Part shown: in pieces, positions 5,316 to 5,789 of the stretch | Numbering within the stretch: position 1 is the stretch's first letter | Layout of the letters: the number at the start of each line of letters is the position of its first letter | DNA from: Firmicutes bacterium CAG:95 | GTDB lineage: Bacteria; Bacillota; Clostridia; Lachnospirales; Lachnospiraceae | Reading direction: 5' to 3' | Assembly: GCA_000438155.1 (NCBI GenBank) | Contig: FR902847.1 | Span: 1 to 5,789 of the forward strand | Length of the DNA: 5,789 nt | Position numbers and translations under genes: made by a program | The notes under the pieces: generated by a model | Databases searched by the model: none | Told to the model about the DNA's origin: nothing | The model's input: only the letters and a program-made list of their open reading frames with translations

Positions 5316-5789
5316 GTGACAAAAGTGTATTATGTGCGTCATGCAGAGCCGAATTATAATAACCACAACGATGCTTTACGTGAGCTAACCCCTAAAGGTT
5401 TAAATGACAGGAAACTTGTCACCAAATTTTTGGCAGATAAAGAAATCAATGTTGCTGTATCAAGTCCATTTCAACGTGCTGTAGATACAATTAAGGAATT
5501 CACAGATTTAGAGGGGATTAAAATTGAAGTGATTGATGGATTCCGGGAAAGAAAAGTAGATAGTGGCTGGATTGATGATTTCACCTCATTTACACAAAAG
5601 CAATGGGATGATTTCAACTATAAATTACCCGATGGTGAATGTCTTCAAGAAGTTCAGGAAAGAAATGTTTCTGCATTATTGAAACTGATAGAATACTATA
5701 AGGGAAAGAATATAGTTATAGGTGGTCATGGTACAGCATTAAGCACAATTATAAATTATTTTGATGCTTCTTTTGGATATGAAGAATTC
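5316..5789 (+). CDS. histidine phosphatase family protein, partial (right edge)
   Basis: The first 158 codons of a branch-1 histidine phosphatase (phosphoglycerate-mutase-like fold), open to the last base of the window, so the C-terminus is missing. These enzymes transfer phosphate through a phospho-histidine intermediate. Visible catalytic residues: Arg8-His9 in YYVRHAEPNYNN (RHA rather than the commoner RHG), Arg54 in SSPFQRA, Glu78 in FRERK, and His138 in the GGHGT motif (136-140). The set is complete, so the enzyme is probably active; the natural substrate (sugar phosphate, nucleotide or small metabolite) is unknown. The start is GTG 5316, supported by GAGGTG (5304-5309) six bases upstream and by the usual position of the RHxE motif about eight residues in. 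No in-frame ATG occurs before this motif. It follows the hydrolase by 49 bases on the same strand. Confidence 0.9.
   Translation, partial: MTKVYYVRHAEPNYNNHNDALRELTPKGLNDRKLVTKFLADKEINVAVSSPFQRAVDTIKEFTDLEGIKIEVIDGFRERKVDSGWIDDFTSFTQKQWDDFNYKLPDGECLQEVQERNVSALLKLIEYYKGKNIVIGGHGTALSTIINYFDASFGYEEF

Noticed and set aside
5784..5789. Window ends exactly on an EcoRI site (GAATTC), suggesting a cloned-fragment end
   Set aside because: Other GAATTC sites occur internally (for example near 5497), and the left end is not a site, so this is probably coincidence.

Overview
The window looks like chromosome from an AT-rich Firmicute, most likely a gut Clostridia member of the Lachnospiraceae type. That assignment is inferred from strong AGGAGG-type Shine-Dalgarno (SD) sites, heavy AGA/GGA/TTA codon use, a Firmicutes-style three-segment cardiolipin synthase and an SdpI-family membrane protein. 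Every supportable gene is on the + strand. No RNA gene, CRISPR array, insertion sequence or phage module is visible.

Left part (1-1856): a broken or edge-truncated GNAT acetyltransferase C-terminus (1-261), an unrecognised 116-residue soluble protein (337-687), a possible 45-residue two-helix membrane protein (702-839), and a 317-residue metal-dependent deaminase of the adenosine deaminase family with its catalytic residues intact (903-1856). This part is visibly more AT-rich and reads like accessory DNA.

Middle (1857-2045): a 189-base intergenic region with two inverted repeats, a good sigma-A-type promoter candidate and a 12-codon leader reading frame. The leader has its own SD and its stop codon overlaps the start of the next gene as ATGA.

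Right part (2046-5789): five genes in one direction, separated by 44-71 bases, each with its own SD. They are cardiolipin synthase (cls), an SdpI-family membrane protein, a GNAT acetyltransferase (start moved to 4095), an alpha/beta hydrolase (start moved to 4637) and a histidine phosphatase that runs off the right edge (from GTG 5316). cls and the SdpI-like gene both concern the cell envelope and may be co-transcribed. The last three are generic small enzymes with no evident shared pathway.

I do not see a convincing new multi-gene system. The best leads are the upstream reading frame at cls, the unrecognised 116- and 45-residue proteins beside the deaminase, and the divergent deaminase itself.
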